Counted from the stretch's first letter, positions 23,640 to 34,705 are shown. The stretch: 64,000 nt of DNA from Siderastrea radians (GCA_964017195.1 OZ024897.1:11521451-11585450), one strand, 5' to 3'. Program-made: numbers and translations. The notes: generated by a model not told the origin, from the letters alone.

Positions 23640-24233
23640 TCGCTTCGTCGTGCCACAATACTGCAGAATCCGTGATCTATCTTCAACCTTAGCGAACTTA
23701 GTGAGGTCACTGTGAAGAAATGTTTACGAAACCCAGACATCTGGAAGCCCTAAACAAAACTTTAATGTACCCTTTCGATCTCACAATACTTGAATTTGTG
23801 TAAATGTTTGCGAGGATTGTTTGAGCAGTTTTTAAAAACGCAAGATTTTCGCCCTGTTTAAAAATGCAACAAAATGACCCTCCGGCAATGTAGCGTAAAA
23901 GTTAACTCGGAAACGTTATAGCTCCTTTATTTATATTTTTACAAAGTACAAGCCTAAAGTTTCCATGCTGGTCAGTTGTCTTTAAATCTGTCGAAAAATA
24001 CGAGAGAACAGTTCATCCAAACTTTATGAAAATTCATGCCCGGTGAAGAGGGAAAATGGCTCCCCGTGGGGGACCCCCCAGGAAAACCAAGGGAAAGGAG
24101 CTTGAACCTAAATAATACTATTTTTACAGTTACTGCCCCACGTTATGCCTACATGCAAAATTTAAGCCAAATCCGTGATGTAGCTTGTAGCACCTACTGC
24201 ATGGTTTTGCATGGTTTTCTCATGGACAGCCTC
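23640..24233. repeat. right inverted terminal repeat
   Basis: Counterpart of 14475-15050, opposite orientation, ending GGACAGCCTC next to TTAA. Confidence 0.82.
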
Positions 24234-24264
24234 TTAACAATGTGTGGAGATGTAATCTAATTTC

Positions 24265-24560
24265 CTGTAACATGGAAACGACAAGTAAGCAAGCTAGGGA
24301 TAATTTTGACGTCTCAAATACCACTGAAAAGCGACATATGTGCCAACCACTCTCTCGTTGTGGCGATCCTTCACTCCGAAGAGAGTTGTAGCTTTACTAT
24401 TGGTAAATCGCAAATGTTGTGCAAAGAGATGTGGATTGCCGTTACATCAAAGGGAGTCATCATCTTCAAGTAGAATGGCAGGTCTGCATTTTCCACAGAG
24501 AGGTGCCCTGACGGCCTTACTTGAACGACGATAAAGATTACATTTAATTGGACTAAAATA
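24265..24560 (-). pseudogene. sulfotransferase-unit relic, split by the TTAA transposon
   Basis: Contains TTGTGGCGATCCTTCACTCC, GAAGAGAGTTGTAGC, AAGTAGAATGGCAGGTCTGC and CTTACTTGAACGACGATAAAG. These recall TGTTGGCGATACTT, GAAGAGGGCTGTAGC and ATAGAATGGCCAGTC in the intact minus-strand copies. No frame survives. Its expected neighbouring flank lies on the other side of the transposon, at 14.1-14.47 kb. Confidence 0.6.
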
Positions 24561-27449
24561 TTGTATCAATTGCTCAGTTTTGCTCTACAGCACCTTATTT
24601 TGTGTGTGGATAGAAGGCAAAATTACGAACATTTCATTTACATAGTAGAATATCCACAGACTAAACCACTCGGTCCAGTTCCATGTGATAATGCGGCACC
24701 TACAATTCCCTGGAAGAATATTAAAAACACTAGCTCGCAATACATTTCTTTTCAGTTATGCACGGTTTCTATTTCTCCTGCTAAAGCTGTGCAGGAATTT
24801 TTTTCGCATTTGCCAACCCCCGTTCAAAAATAAAATGGCGTGTCCCTTGTCCTACGCTGCCTCCGGGTTGCTCGACGACCCAAATTTGTGAAGTAACTGG
24901 CTCTGCCAAAAAAAAAAAGACCAGCGGTTTTGCTGACACCAGGAGGCAGGTGGTTTCTGGAACACGAGTTGTCTTGGCACTGCGGTAGGGACCTGGAAAC
25001 TGCAGTAGCCTGGACGGCTCAGTCTGAGTGACTGTACCATGGGGAGTTGTTCTCAATCGATGAACCGTCTTGCTGCTTGAGACTGAAATGAAGGTTCATT
25101 TGGGAAAAACAAATCTGCAGTAGGTGAATGACAACATTCAGTGCAAGGCCAGGAGTTCTCTTTGTCCGCATCACAAAAACGATAAATTGATCGAGTTTGC
25201 TTTACTGACCCCTGAAACCTTTAACATATCTATTACTACATCCAACGAAAGAGTTATAACAAAAGTCACAATACTGTTTCCCTCTCTTCCCGCATCGTTA
25301 TGGGACCTTTAAAAGGAAATTTGTGGAATTTAACATTTAACACAGTTGAAAAAGAAATTCAATTTAATGCAACTTAGCAAACGCACATTTTTCATTGGCA
25401 GTAATATTTTCAAATGATCTTAACATTTGAAAGGTAGAAAATTGTATATAAGGAAACGTTTCCCCGAATTAACTTGCTGTTGATGCATTTCTTAAAATCA
25501 TAACTGATGGAGCTAAGGCCTGGTTTTCATCCGCGATGTAAGAACATGAGTTCATACAAACTTTGAAAAACGCAGGCATAAATGCAAGTAATCGAGATTT
25601 TATGCAGTAAGCATTACGAACATTAGAGATGTTTGGGGCAACCACGAAATGTTTTGAAAAGTTATACTACCGAAATTTTTCCTCGAGTGTCCTCATCGAA
25701 AAATAATTGACAATTATTTCACGAGCGCGCATTGGATACGAGGTGATAAACAACCGATAAGGCACGTAGCGCCGAGTTGGTGATAATCACCTCATATTCA
25801 ACAAAGTTAGAAAGTCATTCTAAAGATTTTTGCCAGAATTTTGGACAGAACTTTTCCCTCGCGGAGAAACTTTGGAACGTCGGGGCATTTGACATATCAT
25901 CCAATCTCCTTTAAACGAGGGAAAAAGCGGGGCTATTGAATAATAACCTGTGGTGAAATAGCCATAAAGATAGAAAATCAGTAATAGAGATTGGAAATTG
26001 AATAAATACTGTTATTCAGCTAGTGCAGCTAGCACCTGAGATCGCGCAACCTTGACATTTTCATTCACTAGTGTCCACATGACAGCCTTATTGTAGCCAG
26101 GGATAGTAAAAATTGGACACAAACGATTAGACACAAAATACAGCAAAATCAAGCTTATTTTATTGTTTCACTAACTAATTAGCGAAAACGTGTCAACTAT
26201 TTCAATTGCATAAACAACCCCCCTAAATTGCTTTCCGCCAGCTCCAAAAGTGAGCTTGCCTGGCTAACTCGTGGTTTTCTTTTCCATGGCCACGGTTCCA
26301 TTCAGGACAAGCAAATGTTCTTCCTCCTTAAGATTTTTACTGACCTCCAACAAAAATTTAAATAGACTATTTAATAGATGCGAACAAGAAAACATTCCAT
26401 TGATCTTGAACTGGCGCCAACCAGTTTCCAAAAAACCGGGCGGAAAGATGATCAAAATCATCTACTCAAGCCACCCACCCAGCTTCACACTTTTGGTTTA
26501 AATATCTATGGTTTTGATCTTGCTTCAGTTTTCTCACAGCAAAACCATAAATAAATAAATAAATAGAATAAAATGAAATAAAAATAAAACTCTAAAAAAA
26601 AAAAGAAAGAAATCGCCTTCTTATTTATCTGAGGTTGCATAATCTCACTATTTGAAGAAAAATGTACGATGAGGTCTAAAACAGATTAAAATATTCAATA
26701 ATGGTTTGAAAGGTTAGAAAATAAAGACCCTGAAACAATGAGGGTTCTTTGATAACCACTGTAATAGGCACTTAGGGTAATGCTCCGGATCTGCCCAATC
26801 ACAACAAACACTTAAAACGTATTCAACCAATCAGAACTCGCAGTGAAACCTTGTATCCGGCGCCAAGCGCGGGATAAAGCACCTAAGCTTAATTATGATT
26901 CGTTTCGTCTTTGCTTTTGGTTAGCTAAAAAAAATGTTGTCATTGGTTTGGGTCCTTACTTCCAGCTGTCAATCAAAAATCTACTTTCAGGCGGGAGAAG
27001 AATTACCTTTCTTGGTAAATCTTCGAACAAGCACCTTTGTAGTTTCCGATTGTATTATCCATTCTAGTGCTCCGACTTTGTCACCGGCTATAGAGTTTTC
27101 AGCAAATCTTGTAGTAGCATTCATAAAGCTTTGGATTTTTATTCTCTAATGATAAAAAAGCGCAAGCGCTTCCGTTCAGTTTCGAAAATTGTCTCGGAAA
27201 CTGCGGCATTAGGTACGTAATGCTGCTAAGCAATTGCGTTGAGTTCTCAGAGACAGAACTGCCACTGTCAAAGGTGCTTATTCCCCAGCGTGCACATGTT
27301 CTAGAGAAGTGAAACGTTAGTTATTCTCGGGTACCAGAGCTTTCCTGTTTTGGCATAACCAACGATGAGACGCGGCTAAGAAAATCGAAGGCTCAGGGTT
27401 GAGAATAGAATTTGACTGAACTAGACCATTATGACCACGTGACTTTAAA
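24561..27449. other. non-coding, no gene recognised
   Basis: AT-rich. Only short frames below about 90 codons without domain signal; an A-rich tract near 26548-26610. Confidence 0.5.
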
Positions 27450-27764
27450 CTAATGCACAAAAAGAGCAGAAAACAACATGGTCAAAAACAGGCCAGCGGT
27501 GAAAGTGACAGGAGATGAACCCACTTCATAGTCAGTTGGAGCTGTAGTTGTAGTAGTTATAGGAGAAGAAATGACACTGACAGGAGTGCTAGAAGTGGCA
27601 CCAGTAGTGTTAGAGGCAGTTGATATTGTAGGAATAGTAGTTTTATTCAGCTCAGACACCTGGAAGGCGGCCATGACGGTTCGATTGTTGAGTGGCTGTA
27701 CCGGGCAGAAATTCTTGAAGATTGGTGCTGAGTTATTCTTCTTGAGACTGCGCAGAAGGTTCAA
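27450..27764 (-). CDS. possible last exon of a Ser/Thr-rich GPI-anchored surface protein
   Basis: The frame ends in a stretch very rich in Thr and Ser (TTTIPTISTASNTTGATSS), then PTDYEVGSSP and a hydrophobic C-terminus VTFTAGLFLTMLFSALFVH. That order (mucin-like stalk, small residues, terminal hydrophobic tail) is what GPI-anchor signals look like. Upstream it reads PVQPLNNRTVMAAFQV, with splice-acceptor-like CAG or CCAG nearby (about 27740 and 27664), so the exon may be shorter than the open frame. No companion exons found. It could also be a chance repeat-rich frame. Confidence 0.3.
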   Translation of the reverse strand: MNLLRSLKKNNSAPIFKNFCPVQPLNNRTVMAAFQVSELNKTTIPTISTASNTTGATSSTPVSVISSPITTTTTAPTDYEVGSSPVTFTAGLFLTMLFSALFVH

Positions 27765-29172
27765 GAAACAATGTAAAAAAGTGACGCTAATTAAGCGACG
27801 GCTACTAACGAGGGATTCTTTCTATCCTTCCCTCAAAATATCTCGAATGCCCACTATCTCGAACAGAAGCGCGTTTCCCAGTAGGGGAAGGAGCGCGTAT
27901 TTTATCAACTGACTAGCCATCACTTCGAAACCCCGCTTTGTGAAAAAAAAGTATTTTGTTACCGTTGAGAATTCGGACAGTAGTTCGAGATGGCGAGAAT
28001 CTACTGCAGCTACATTTTCTGCGTTTAAGGCCGTGAGGATTGTACAACATTAAAAGTTTCTAAAGCACGTTGAATTTATAAGAAGGCTTAAATCACCACC
28101 AATAATCTTTTCTTAAGAGCTCACCGCTTGGCCTGGTTAGTTAAGAGTTAAGAGCGACTTTCAGTAAAAATCAAGGAAAATTTCAATTTAGCGGCAGTAA
28201 ATGAAAAATCGATTTCTTTCGTATTTTGCATATAATTAGGCATTAGTAAAGCTAGAAACCTGATGCGGTTCGTTTTCGCCAGAAGCGCTTTATTTTCGAA
28301 AAACAACGAGGAAATCGATTCTCGGGTTCCATAGGTCAAAATCACAGGAAATTAATCTTGAAAATCAGTACTATAAACTTGCGTCGCGCTGGTAAACTAA
28401 AGCGCAGAGAAAAAGATAGGCACTTTCTATCGACAGAACAAGTCTTTTTCATTAACCAGACAGTTGTGAAACAGCAGTAGCGAAATCTGCTGAACACAAA
28501 CAATTCCAACTAAAAGGCAGGTTTTGATGATCACGTAGAACGAAACTGATTTGGAACCTAACTTCTGTGAAATAATTTAACATGTGCCATAATTCTACAT
28601 GGACTCAATCCTCACTCAATAGACAGCACAAACATTGAAATAAACCATACCTTGAAACTGGCTTGGGTTACCCATGCTACTTTGTTTGGGACCAGTTCGA
28701 ACTCAGCAAAGTTTTAACAAATGGGGCTTCAGTAGTGAAGTTGAATTCTGCCGTACACAAAAACACGGGAAATTTTGCTTCTTTAACCAAACGGGCTTGC
28801 TCTACTTCATTCTTGTTAATTTCCAGCGTTAACATTCTTTTGCGTTCCAAAGAGAGGAAGAAAAAGTCCGAAATGGGCGATTTTCACGTTTCCAAACTTC
28901 TGTTCCTTCGTGTGCAAATATTCTCTGTACATTTGTTTGCATTGCGTTACCAAATTATAATTAGCTTCTGCATGGTTGATAAATTACGGCCACTTAAAGC
29001 ATCCAGCCTTTACATTCCAGAGGTCAAATTAAATGTTACATATTGGATGCGATTTTTTCAAATCCCCTGTGCAAGCTTAACCATTTTTTTCTCGTTTTCG
29101 CAGCGGTGTGAATTGAAACATTTCTCGGCACAGAGCACGGCCATATTAAAAAAAAACCTTGAGGGGCAAGAC
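27765..29172. other. non-coding, includes a decayed unit 5' flank
   Basis: Near 29010-29110, CCAGAGGTCAAA, GGATGCGATTTTTTCAAAT and CAGCGGTGTGA resemble the 5' flanks at about 3690-3830 and 13795-13925. A 170-codon plus frame (28663-29175) runs through it but looks accidental. Confidence 0.45.
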
Positions 29173-29252
29173 TAGCCTCCTACGGAGACGTTTTTTTGGC
29201 TCGTTGGGGAGGGGTGCCTGAAGAGCCAAAAGAACGTCTGCGTTGGAGGCTA
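29173..29252. mobile_element. 80-bp MITE with TAGCCTCC ends
   Basis: Left end TAGCCTCCTACGGAGACG then TTTTGGCTC; right end on the other strand TAGCCTCCAACGCAGACG then TTTTGGCTC. The two halves pair almost completely. Flanks GGGCAAGAC and GGTCAAAAT agree at 6 of 9 positions, compatible with a decayed 9-bp duplication. The terminus resembles that of the 6.2-kb element at 57476 (TAGCCTCCTCCGCAGGCG). Confidence 0.75.
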
Positions 29253-29445
29253 GGTCAAAATGAAATTTGACGTGTTTTTTTTTTCACGTGATGTCATCAC
29301 TGGTAGCTCTACGAGTTTGACCATTTGTAATGTCTACTTCAGCGTCACGTTAGAGCCTTACGGTGGCTATTTCATAATAGTGCAAATTATAAGGTTTTAT
29401 ATGGAGAAAGAAATTCAATCTATTGGAAGGGAAAATTGCACTTGG

Positions 29446-29500
29446 ACAAACTGGTGGTTCCCGCAGTTTGGCTAAACCTGCACAATTAAATCACCTTCAT
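29446..29500 (-). pseudogene. sulfotransferase-like, 5' fragment
   Basis: ATGAAGGTGAT, then GTGCAGGTTTAGCCAAACTG and GGAACCACCAG: the first ~18 codons of the family, with an early stop after MKVI caused by extra bases. Similarity ends abruptly at about 29446. The 5' flank (GTTTTGATGAGAATAGCATAG, GCGAGTATCC) matches copies F and H. Confidence 0.8.
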
Positions 29501-29553
29501 TTCAAACGAGGCATGTTTTGATGAGAATAGCATAGTACCCTAGCGAGTATCCT

Positions 29554-30229
29554 CCCCCCGGGGGGGGAGGGTACTCCCATATACACGCTATATGGGTATA
29601 TGCCGCTGTGAAGGGTATGGTTTTCAAGCTGTTTAGTCTGGGATAGGGTACGGAAATGAGAGAGTTTTGATCTAGAATAGGGTATCATTTTCAAGGAAAC
29701 TAATCAGTTGGTTGGAGAATTTAGTCTAGACTAGGTTTCCCGGCAATTGACACTAAAAAGAAATCAATTTGGCAAATTTACCGGCAACTAGCAAAGAAAG
29801 CGTTAATAGAGATGGGTTTACATACTATCAATTAAAACGCGTTTTAGTTGTTGTAAACGTAGAAGTTATTTTGAAAGTCGACGTTTTTTGCTGTTGTATC
29901 GAAAAGGCAACACTCATGACGGTTCTTTATTCACTCAGGTTAACCTGAAATTGAGGACTTGATGGAAACAAAAACTGAACAAGTATAAATAAACTTTTAT
30001 TTTGAGAGCATTATTCAAAATGTGACATAACATTTTGTTTTCGCTGGACTGTGTTAGTAATGGAGTTTCTCAAAAATAGCTAGTCTGGGATAGGGTTACG
30101 GATTTTTGGTGATTAGTCTAGTATAGGGTTGCAAAATGCACCCCAACTCGGTCTAGTTTAGGGTAAGGGTTTCAGAGTCCCAGCGGCACACCCCCGCCCA
30201 AAAATTTGCAGAGTACCCCCCCCCCCGGG
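29554..30229. mobile_element. C/G-capped MITE, copy 2
   Basis: Flanked by GTATCCT on both sides (29547-29553, 30230-30236). Inverted ends of C/G runs followed by AGGGTACTCCC and GAGTACCCCC. Internal repeats are TAGTCTGGGATAGGGTA and related. The empty target GCGAGTATCCTACGCAG is intact in the flank of copy F at about 31889. Confidence 0.9.
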
Positions 30230-30236
30230 GTATCCT

Positions 30237-30574
30237 ACGCAGCTTCGGGTTTTGTGACGACGGTGATGTCTTGCTTGCGTAGAGCTCGGGGCGTCTGCCG
30301 AAAACCAAAGTAACGGACAAGGAAATCGGACAGGAACCGGAAACCGTGCAAGACAAGCCTGTGGCACCCTGATAAACCGGCGATTTTGATGCGATTTTAG
30401 CGGTAACCACAAGGTTAGCGTGTTTTTAAATCACCAATGATTTTTGCTTCGATGTCAAAAAGCCACCTTGAGGCTAGAGACCTAAGGTTGTTTGACGTGT
30501 TTTATGTGGTTATAAGGTTAGTTTAGGTCAAGTTTAATCTCTACATTGTAAGTCTAAAATTAAAAAAAATAATA
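30237..30574. other. duplicated 5' flank of the sulfotransferase unit
   Basis: Contains GTGACGACGGTGATGTCTTG, AGTAACGGACAAGG, AAACCGTGCAAGACAAGCC and GATGCGATTTTAGCGGTAA. The same series occurs at about 31915-32460, 36115-36300 and, interrupted by transposons, from 55990 to 63780. Confidence 0.8.
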
Positions 30575-30740
30575 ACTACCGAGGAGCCACCTCAGCTCAG
30601 AGGCAGTGATCTACTCAAGGGTCCAGGGACCACCTCCCTCTCTTGCTCCCTTCAACCGTCCAAAAATAACTCACATCAACCATAAGCACAGACTTGCTTT
30701 GCAGTAGTTTAATCTTTACTGTGTCAAAAAAATTCACCAA
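30575..30740. repeat. unit-boundary flank block
   Basis: AGGAGCCACCTCAGCTCAGA, TCCAGGGACCACC, AAAATAACTCACATCAACC, TTGCTTTGCAGTAGTTTAAT. In this copy a sulfotransferase stop codon follows about 370 bp to the right. Confidence 0.85.
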
Positions 30741-31107
30741 AATCTGTTTTCGTGGATAGAGGATCAAATCACAAAGACTAGGTCGCCCAATAATGTCATT
30801 CATTCAAGTATTTCTCTTTACTAAATCCCCGAGTCCAGGTTCTTGTGATAGTGTCACCTTCAATAATTACCTAAACAAGTGTGACAATAATCACCTAACG
30901 TAGTGTGACACACCTAACAGAATAATCCAAAAACTTTGTCACGTAGCCTCAGTCATCGTATAAAACAAAACCATTTCCTCTAAATTGGAATGATTTACAC
31001 ACCCCCTGCCTCAAGCTTCAACTGTAGTTTGATGCATTACTATAAAATGACTTGAATACTGAGATGATCTCTGCGGACTCGTTTCTAGATCTGGTGATTT
31101 CTGCATA

Positions 31108-31836
31108 TCATAGCCATTTCAACCAGTGAGAGTCGCAATAGCAGTACTGCAACAAAAAGCAATATAATATTCCCGACAGAAAGATGTAGGTTATTGTGGA
31201 TTTGGTTTTGGCAGCATACTCTGCAAAGATCTTTTCTGTATCAGCTTGACCCACATTTGCTCGAGGAAACTGAGTTGACGGAATATCGAATCCAAGAAAT
31301 TCACAAAGTGGTTCCCATCGTTGTTTAACATTGAAAACAAGAAGCCTTTCTGCAGGAATAACGTTCTGAACTCTCTCATTGTGTTGGCGATACTTTTTTC
31401 GGAAGAGGGTTGTAGCCTCAGGGGTGGAACTCCCGAAAATTGCAACGCGTGATGTGTGAAGGAAATGCTCATCATTGTTCCACCAAAGAGCGATCTTCAC
31501 AAACAGTGGGAAGTCTTGAATGAAGCGGCATTGCCTTGTCTAGCTATCAAGCCACTCTTCTTCGGAGTCTCGAACCGTGTGTATAACCTTAGCTTCTCGC
31601 ACGATGGCTGCAATCTCCTCGAACCAAAATACTGGCGGGGTATCGGTAATTGCATCAACACCTTGAGACATTTCTTTGAAGTTAAGAAGGCGATCGGTCT
31701 CAAAACTATCAAGCCATTGTTGTCGATGAAAAGTGACATGTTCTTTGAAGTCGTACACATTGTATCCAGGAATCCGAAGAACTTTAGCCAGACTGGTGGT
31801 TCCCGTTTTGGCTAGACCCGCACAAATCACCTTCAT
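31108..31836 (-). pseudogene. sulfotransferase-like copy F, one premature stop
   Basis: Starts MKVICAGLAKTGTTSLAKVL. In-frame TAG at 31540-31542 replaces the Trp of LESWKRQ in paralogs (single base TGG to TAG). The remaining codons stay open in the same frame through KIALWWNNDEHFLHTSR and AERLLVFNVKQRWEPLCEFL. Near the end a small insertion changes the frame, so the tail reads GILYCFLLQYCYC rather than GILLSVAVVIV, and it remains hydrophobic. It may be a young pseudogene or a null allele. Confidence 0.85.
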
Positions 31837-31998
31837 TTTAACGGCAGGTTTTGATGAGAATCAGGATGAGAACAGTATAGTTTCTTCGCGAGTATCCTAC
31901 GCAGATTTAAGTCGCGTGACGACGGTGATGTCTTGCTAAGGGCTCGAAGTCCGCCAGGGGGTAATCCTGTGTCTTCCGAAAACCGAAGCAACGAGCAG

Positions 31999-32324
31999 CC
32001 CGGGGGGTGTAATTCCTAGTAATAGGCTAATGGGGATGTGCCGCTGGATGGGGTCGTATTTTCCCGACTGGATTGACTATAATGGGGTTGCATTTTCAAT
32101 AGGAACTAATAGAGTTACTAGAATGGGGTCGCACATTTGCGGGATTTCAGGGGTAAGTAAATTCCCGCAAGTAGGGATTTGGGGTATATTTGCCCAAAAG
32201 TGACAAAGGTGGGGTCTATAATTGGCTACAGAATAGAGTATAATGGGGTAGGGGCTCGGAGAGGCCAGCGGCACATACCCAGCAAAAATTGAACCAAGTA
32301 CCCCCCGCCCCCCCCCCCCCCGTG
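31999..32324. mobile_element. C/G-capped MITE, copy 3
   Basis: Flanked by ACGAGCAG (31991-31998, 32325-32332). Left end CCCGGGGGGTG, right end a 15-C run. Internal motif is TATAATGGGGT in several copies, with ATGTGCCGCTGG inverted near the other end as CCAGCGGCACAT. The empty site is visible in paralogs as AGTAACGAGCAAGG (36185) and AGTAACGGACAAGG (30308). Confidence 0.9.
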
Positions 32325-32639
32325 ACGAGCAGGAACTGAACAGAAACCGGAAAAACCGCGGAAGACATGACAAACCAGGGTAATTCCGAAGGTCTAGTGT
32401 TTAATGTTGATAAACCGGCGATTTTTCGTGATTTTAGCGGTGATATCAAGTGTGTTTTTAAATCAGCAATGATTTTCGCTTCGATTTCGCTTTTTGCAGC
32501 GAAGTGAAGACCTACGATGTCAAAAAACTACCTTGAGGCAGGGGACCTGAGGCTATTTCATGTGTTTTATGTTCACGTGATGTTTAAAATTCTGGTCAGT
32601 TCAGGTCATGTCTTACCTCTACATTGTAAGTCTTTATTT

Positions 32640-32720
32640 AAACATCCCCTACCGAGCAACCACCTCAGCTAGGTAGCTTGATCTACTGAAGGGGCCCAAG
32701 GACCCCTCCTTCCCTCCCTC
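32640..32720. repeat. unit-boundary flank block without a following gene
   Basis: GCAACCACCTCAGCTAGGTA and GAAGGGGCCCAAGGACCCC. The sequence after it diverges into the repeat at 32756 and no sulfotransferase follows. Confidence 0.8.
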
Positions 32721-32755
32721 CCTCCCTCACTCCCTTTTCTTGTGTGTGTGTTTTT

Positions 32756-33445
32756 TGTTTTGGTTTTAACAACTGCTCTTGAGGTAGCGACATTTATTTC
32801 TCGTGACAGCAGCAAACACAAACTGGCAAAAGATGTTTCATCTTGGCAGCCCCGCTAATAAAAGATGCGTGTCATCTTAAGAGCAGGAATGGCTGCCACC
32901 ATCTGGTTGAGTTTCAACCAGGGTTTCAACTCTTTCTTGTTTTTCTTTTTTTTTTTTCTCAAACGTCTTTGCTATGAGAAGTGAGAAGACTATGGCTCAG
33001 GTTGATCACGGATTTCGCTAAAAGCTGCTTTCCGACTAAAAGTCGCTGCTTTAAATTTTCTAAATATTTCTATGGTCATTTTGCGAGTTCGAGATATAGT
33101 TATGCAGGCCGCTCTCGTCTTTAACTCTGCTTACTATGGCCGAGTAGGCTGACAAATGGTTTCCAGAAATTATCTGAGCGCAAAGGTTTTGTAACCATAG
33201 CTTTCATTCCTTATTCACGGCCGGCGCGTCATTATTATATGTTTGTTTGTTGTTATTGTTGTTGCTTTATTGGTTTTTATCAACTGCTATTTATTTCTTG
33301 TGACAACAGCAAACACAAACTGGAAAAAGATGTGACATCTTGGCAGCCCTGCTAGAAACAAAGAAACAAATATTCTGCAATGGAGTTTCAACTCTTGCCT
33401 ATTTTTACTCAAACATTACTGCTGTGAGAGCTGAGAACACTCCTA
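32756..33445. repeat. direct repeat pair (32756-33000 and 33265-33445)
   Basis: Both copies contain TATTTATTTCT or ATTTATTTCTTGTGACA, CAGCAAACACAAACTGG, CATCTTGGCAGCCC, GTTTCAACTCTT and a CTCAAAC..CT(A/G)TGAGA segment, about 510 bp apart. No coding capacity. Confidence 0.8.
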
Positions 33446-33540
33446 ATGTTACTCGTAGGGATTGGCCTGTATTAACTAAGTTATGGACTGGCAAAACGAA
33501 CATCGCAATAACTGAAATTTTAAATATCTTTCCATGAATC

Positions 33541-34127
33541 AGAGTTAGTAAGTGGCAAAAATACTGTCAACTTAGTGGACAGTCCTTCTAACAGAAAGGG
33601 GCCTCCTCCATCGTCTGACATGTCCGAAAAAGCAAAGCTGATATCAAACATAACTGATTTCTTCTGATTCTTCCCTTAGCATCTTACTGCAGCCAGACCT
33701 TGTAAACAAATTAATGTGGATTAGCTAAAATTAATTTAAATAAATAAATTTGGTATCCAACTCGCCATACAATGCTGTTTTGCGTTTGTTTGATCCACAC
33801 AAACTCCTGCCAAAATTATAGTGCTTTTATTGAGCACTGATCGAAGCCGATCCAAAATACTGGCGATCTCGAGAAAAAACTGGCATGTAATTCACGTAAC
33901 TTCGCGTTTGTGATTAGCGATGATTTATAGTTGTAATGAGGCGACGTAATCTTAAATGCAAGCAAGGCATGTCTGAGATATGCTGTTGTAATAAATAACA
34001 ACGCTAACAACGCTGTCAGTGAATTGCAGATCGAACACGAGGCTTTGTTCAGTTCTTGTAGCCCTCTAATATTTTTCCATGCCGACAAGACTACTGAGTT
34101 ACCAGCTACAATTAAGTGTAGGTTTTT
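33541..34127. other. non-coding, nothing recognised
   Basis: No frame above 90 codons and no repeat structure seen. Confidence 0.5.
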
Positions 34128-34207
34128 GTCGAGAGTCGAGGGTCGAGCGTAATATGTCGAGGGTCGAGGGAAAAATTTCGAGGGTCGAGGGTAAAATGTC
34201 GAGAGTT
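34128..34207. repeat. GTCGAGGGTCGAGGG minisatellite
   Basis: Four to five units of GAGGGTCGAGGG with variable spacers such as TAAAAT. Confidence 0.85.
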
Positions 34208-34297
34208 CAAAAATGTCGTCTATATTCAGGCAATGAGTCTCTTGTCAAAAAGCCAGAATTCTTAAGTCGTTTCTGCATCATTGAACAGTTTATATAT

Positions 34298-34486
34298 GCC
34301 GGGCACGGTCTCGAATGGACTAAAATGCCCGGCAGTCGGAAATTTGTATCAGCATATCCACCCGCTTGAGAGTATTCGATGTTTGTTTCAATGATATATA
34401 ACTAATTGTCAGCTTTTAAGTAGAATTTCTTTTAAAATTTTCGACTGCCGGGCATTTAGTCCATTTTAGACCGTGCCCGGGGGTGG
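34298..34486. mobile_element. foldback element, GCCGGGCACGG ends
   Basis: GCCGGGCACGGTCT, ATGGACTAAAATGCCCGGCAG (last base aside) at 34299-34345 is repeated inverted at 34438-34485. A second G/C-rich hairpin cluster of TGCCCGGGCACGG type follows at 34550-34705, bordered by CAGACTTGG and AAAAGTCTG. No clear target duplication for either. Confidence 0.7.
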
Positions 34487-34705
34487 CGAGAAAATAGTAG
34501 ACGTCTGCACGCAGGCTACCTTTTTTGCTCCGTCCTCTTTGGCCTCGTTCAGACTTGGTGCCTGCACGGGCACCAGTCTGAGCATAGCCTTTTGATGGTG
34601 CCCGAGCACAAATTTGGGCACCCTGCCCGGGCACGGGCACTAGCTCCAGAGGTAGCACTCCAGCACCGTGCCCAAGCACGGGCAAAAGTCTGAACAGGTT
34701 TTCGT

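Larger units (their letters stand above)
14475..24233. mobile_element. 9.76-kb TTAA-flanked DNA transposon
   Basis: TTAA is present on both sides (14471-14474 and 24234-24237). The ends begin GAGGCTGTCCACGA and, on the other strand, GAGGCTGTCCATGA. Inverted similarity continues for about 580 bp (14475-15050 against 23640-24233). The uninterrupted paralogous site is near 760-900, where CACGCAAGCT, TTTGCC, ATAA and GTATCTAATTT occur in the same order without the insertion. The only long gene inside is the minus-strand multi-exon gene at 15925-23134. TTAA duplications are typical of piggyBac and Kolobok elements; I cannot assign this one. Confidence 0.85.

Noticed and set aside
28663..29175. 170-codon plus-strand frame
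   Set aside because: No domain or codon-level signal, and its 3' part overlaps sequence that matches the decayed sulfotransferase 5' flank.
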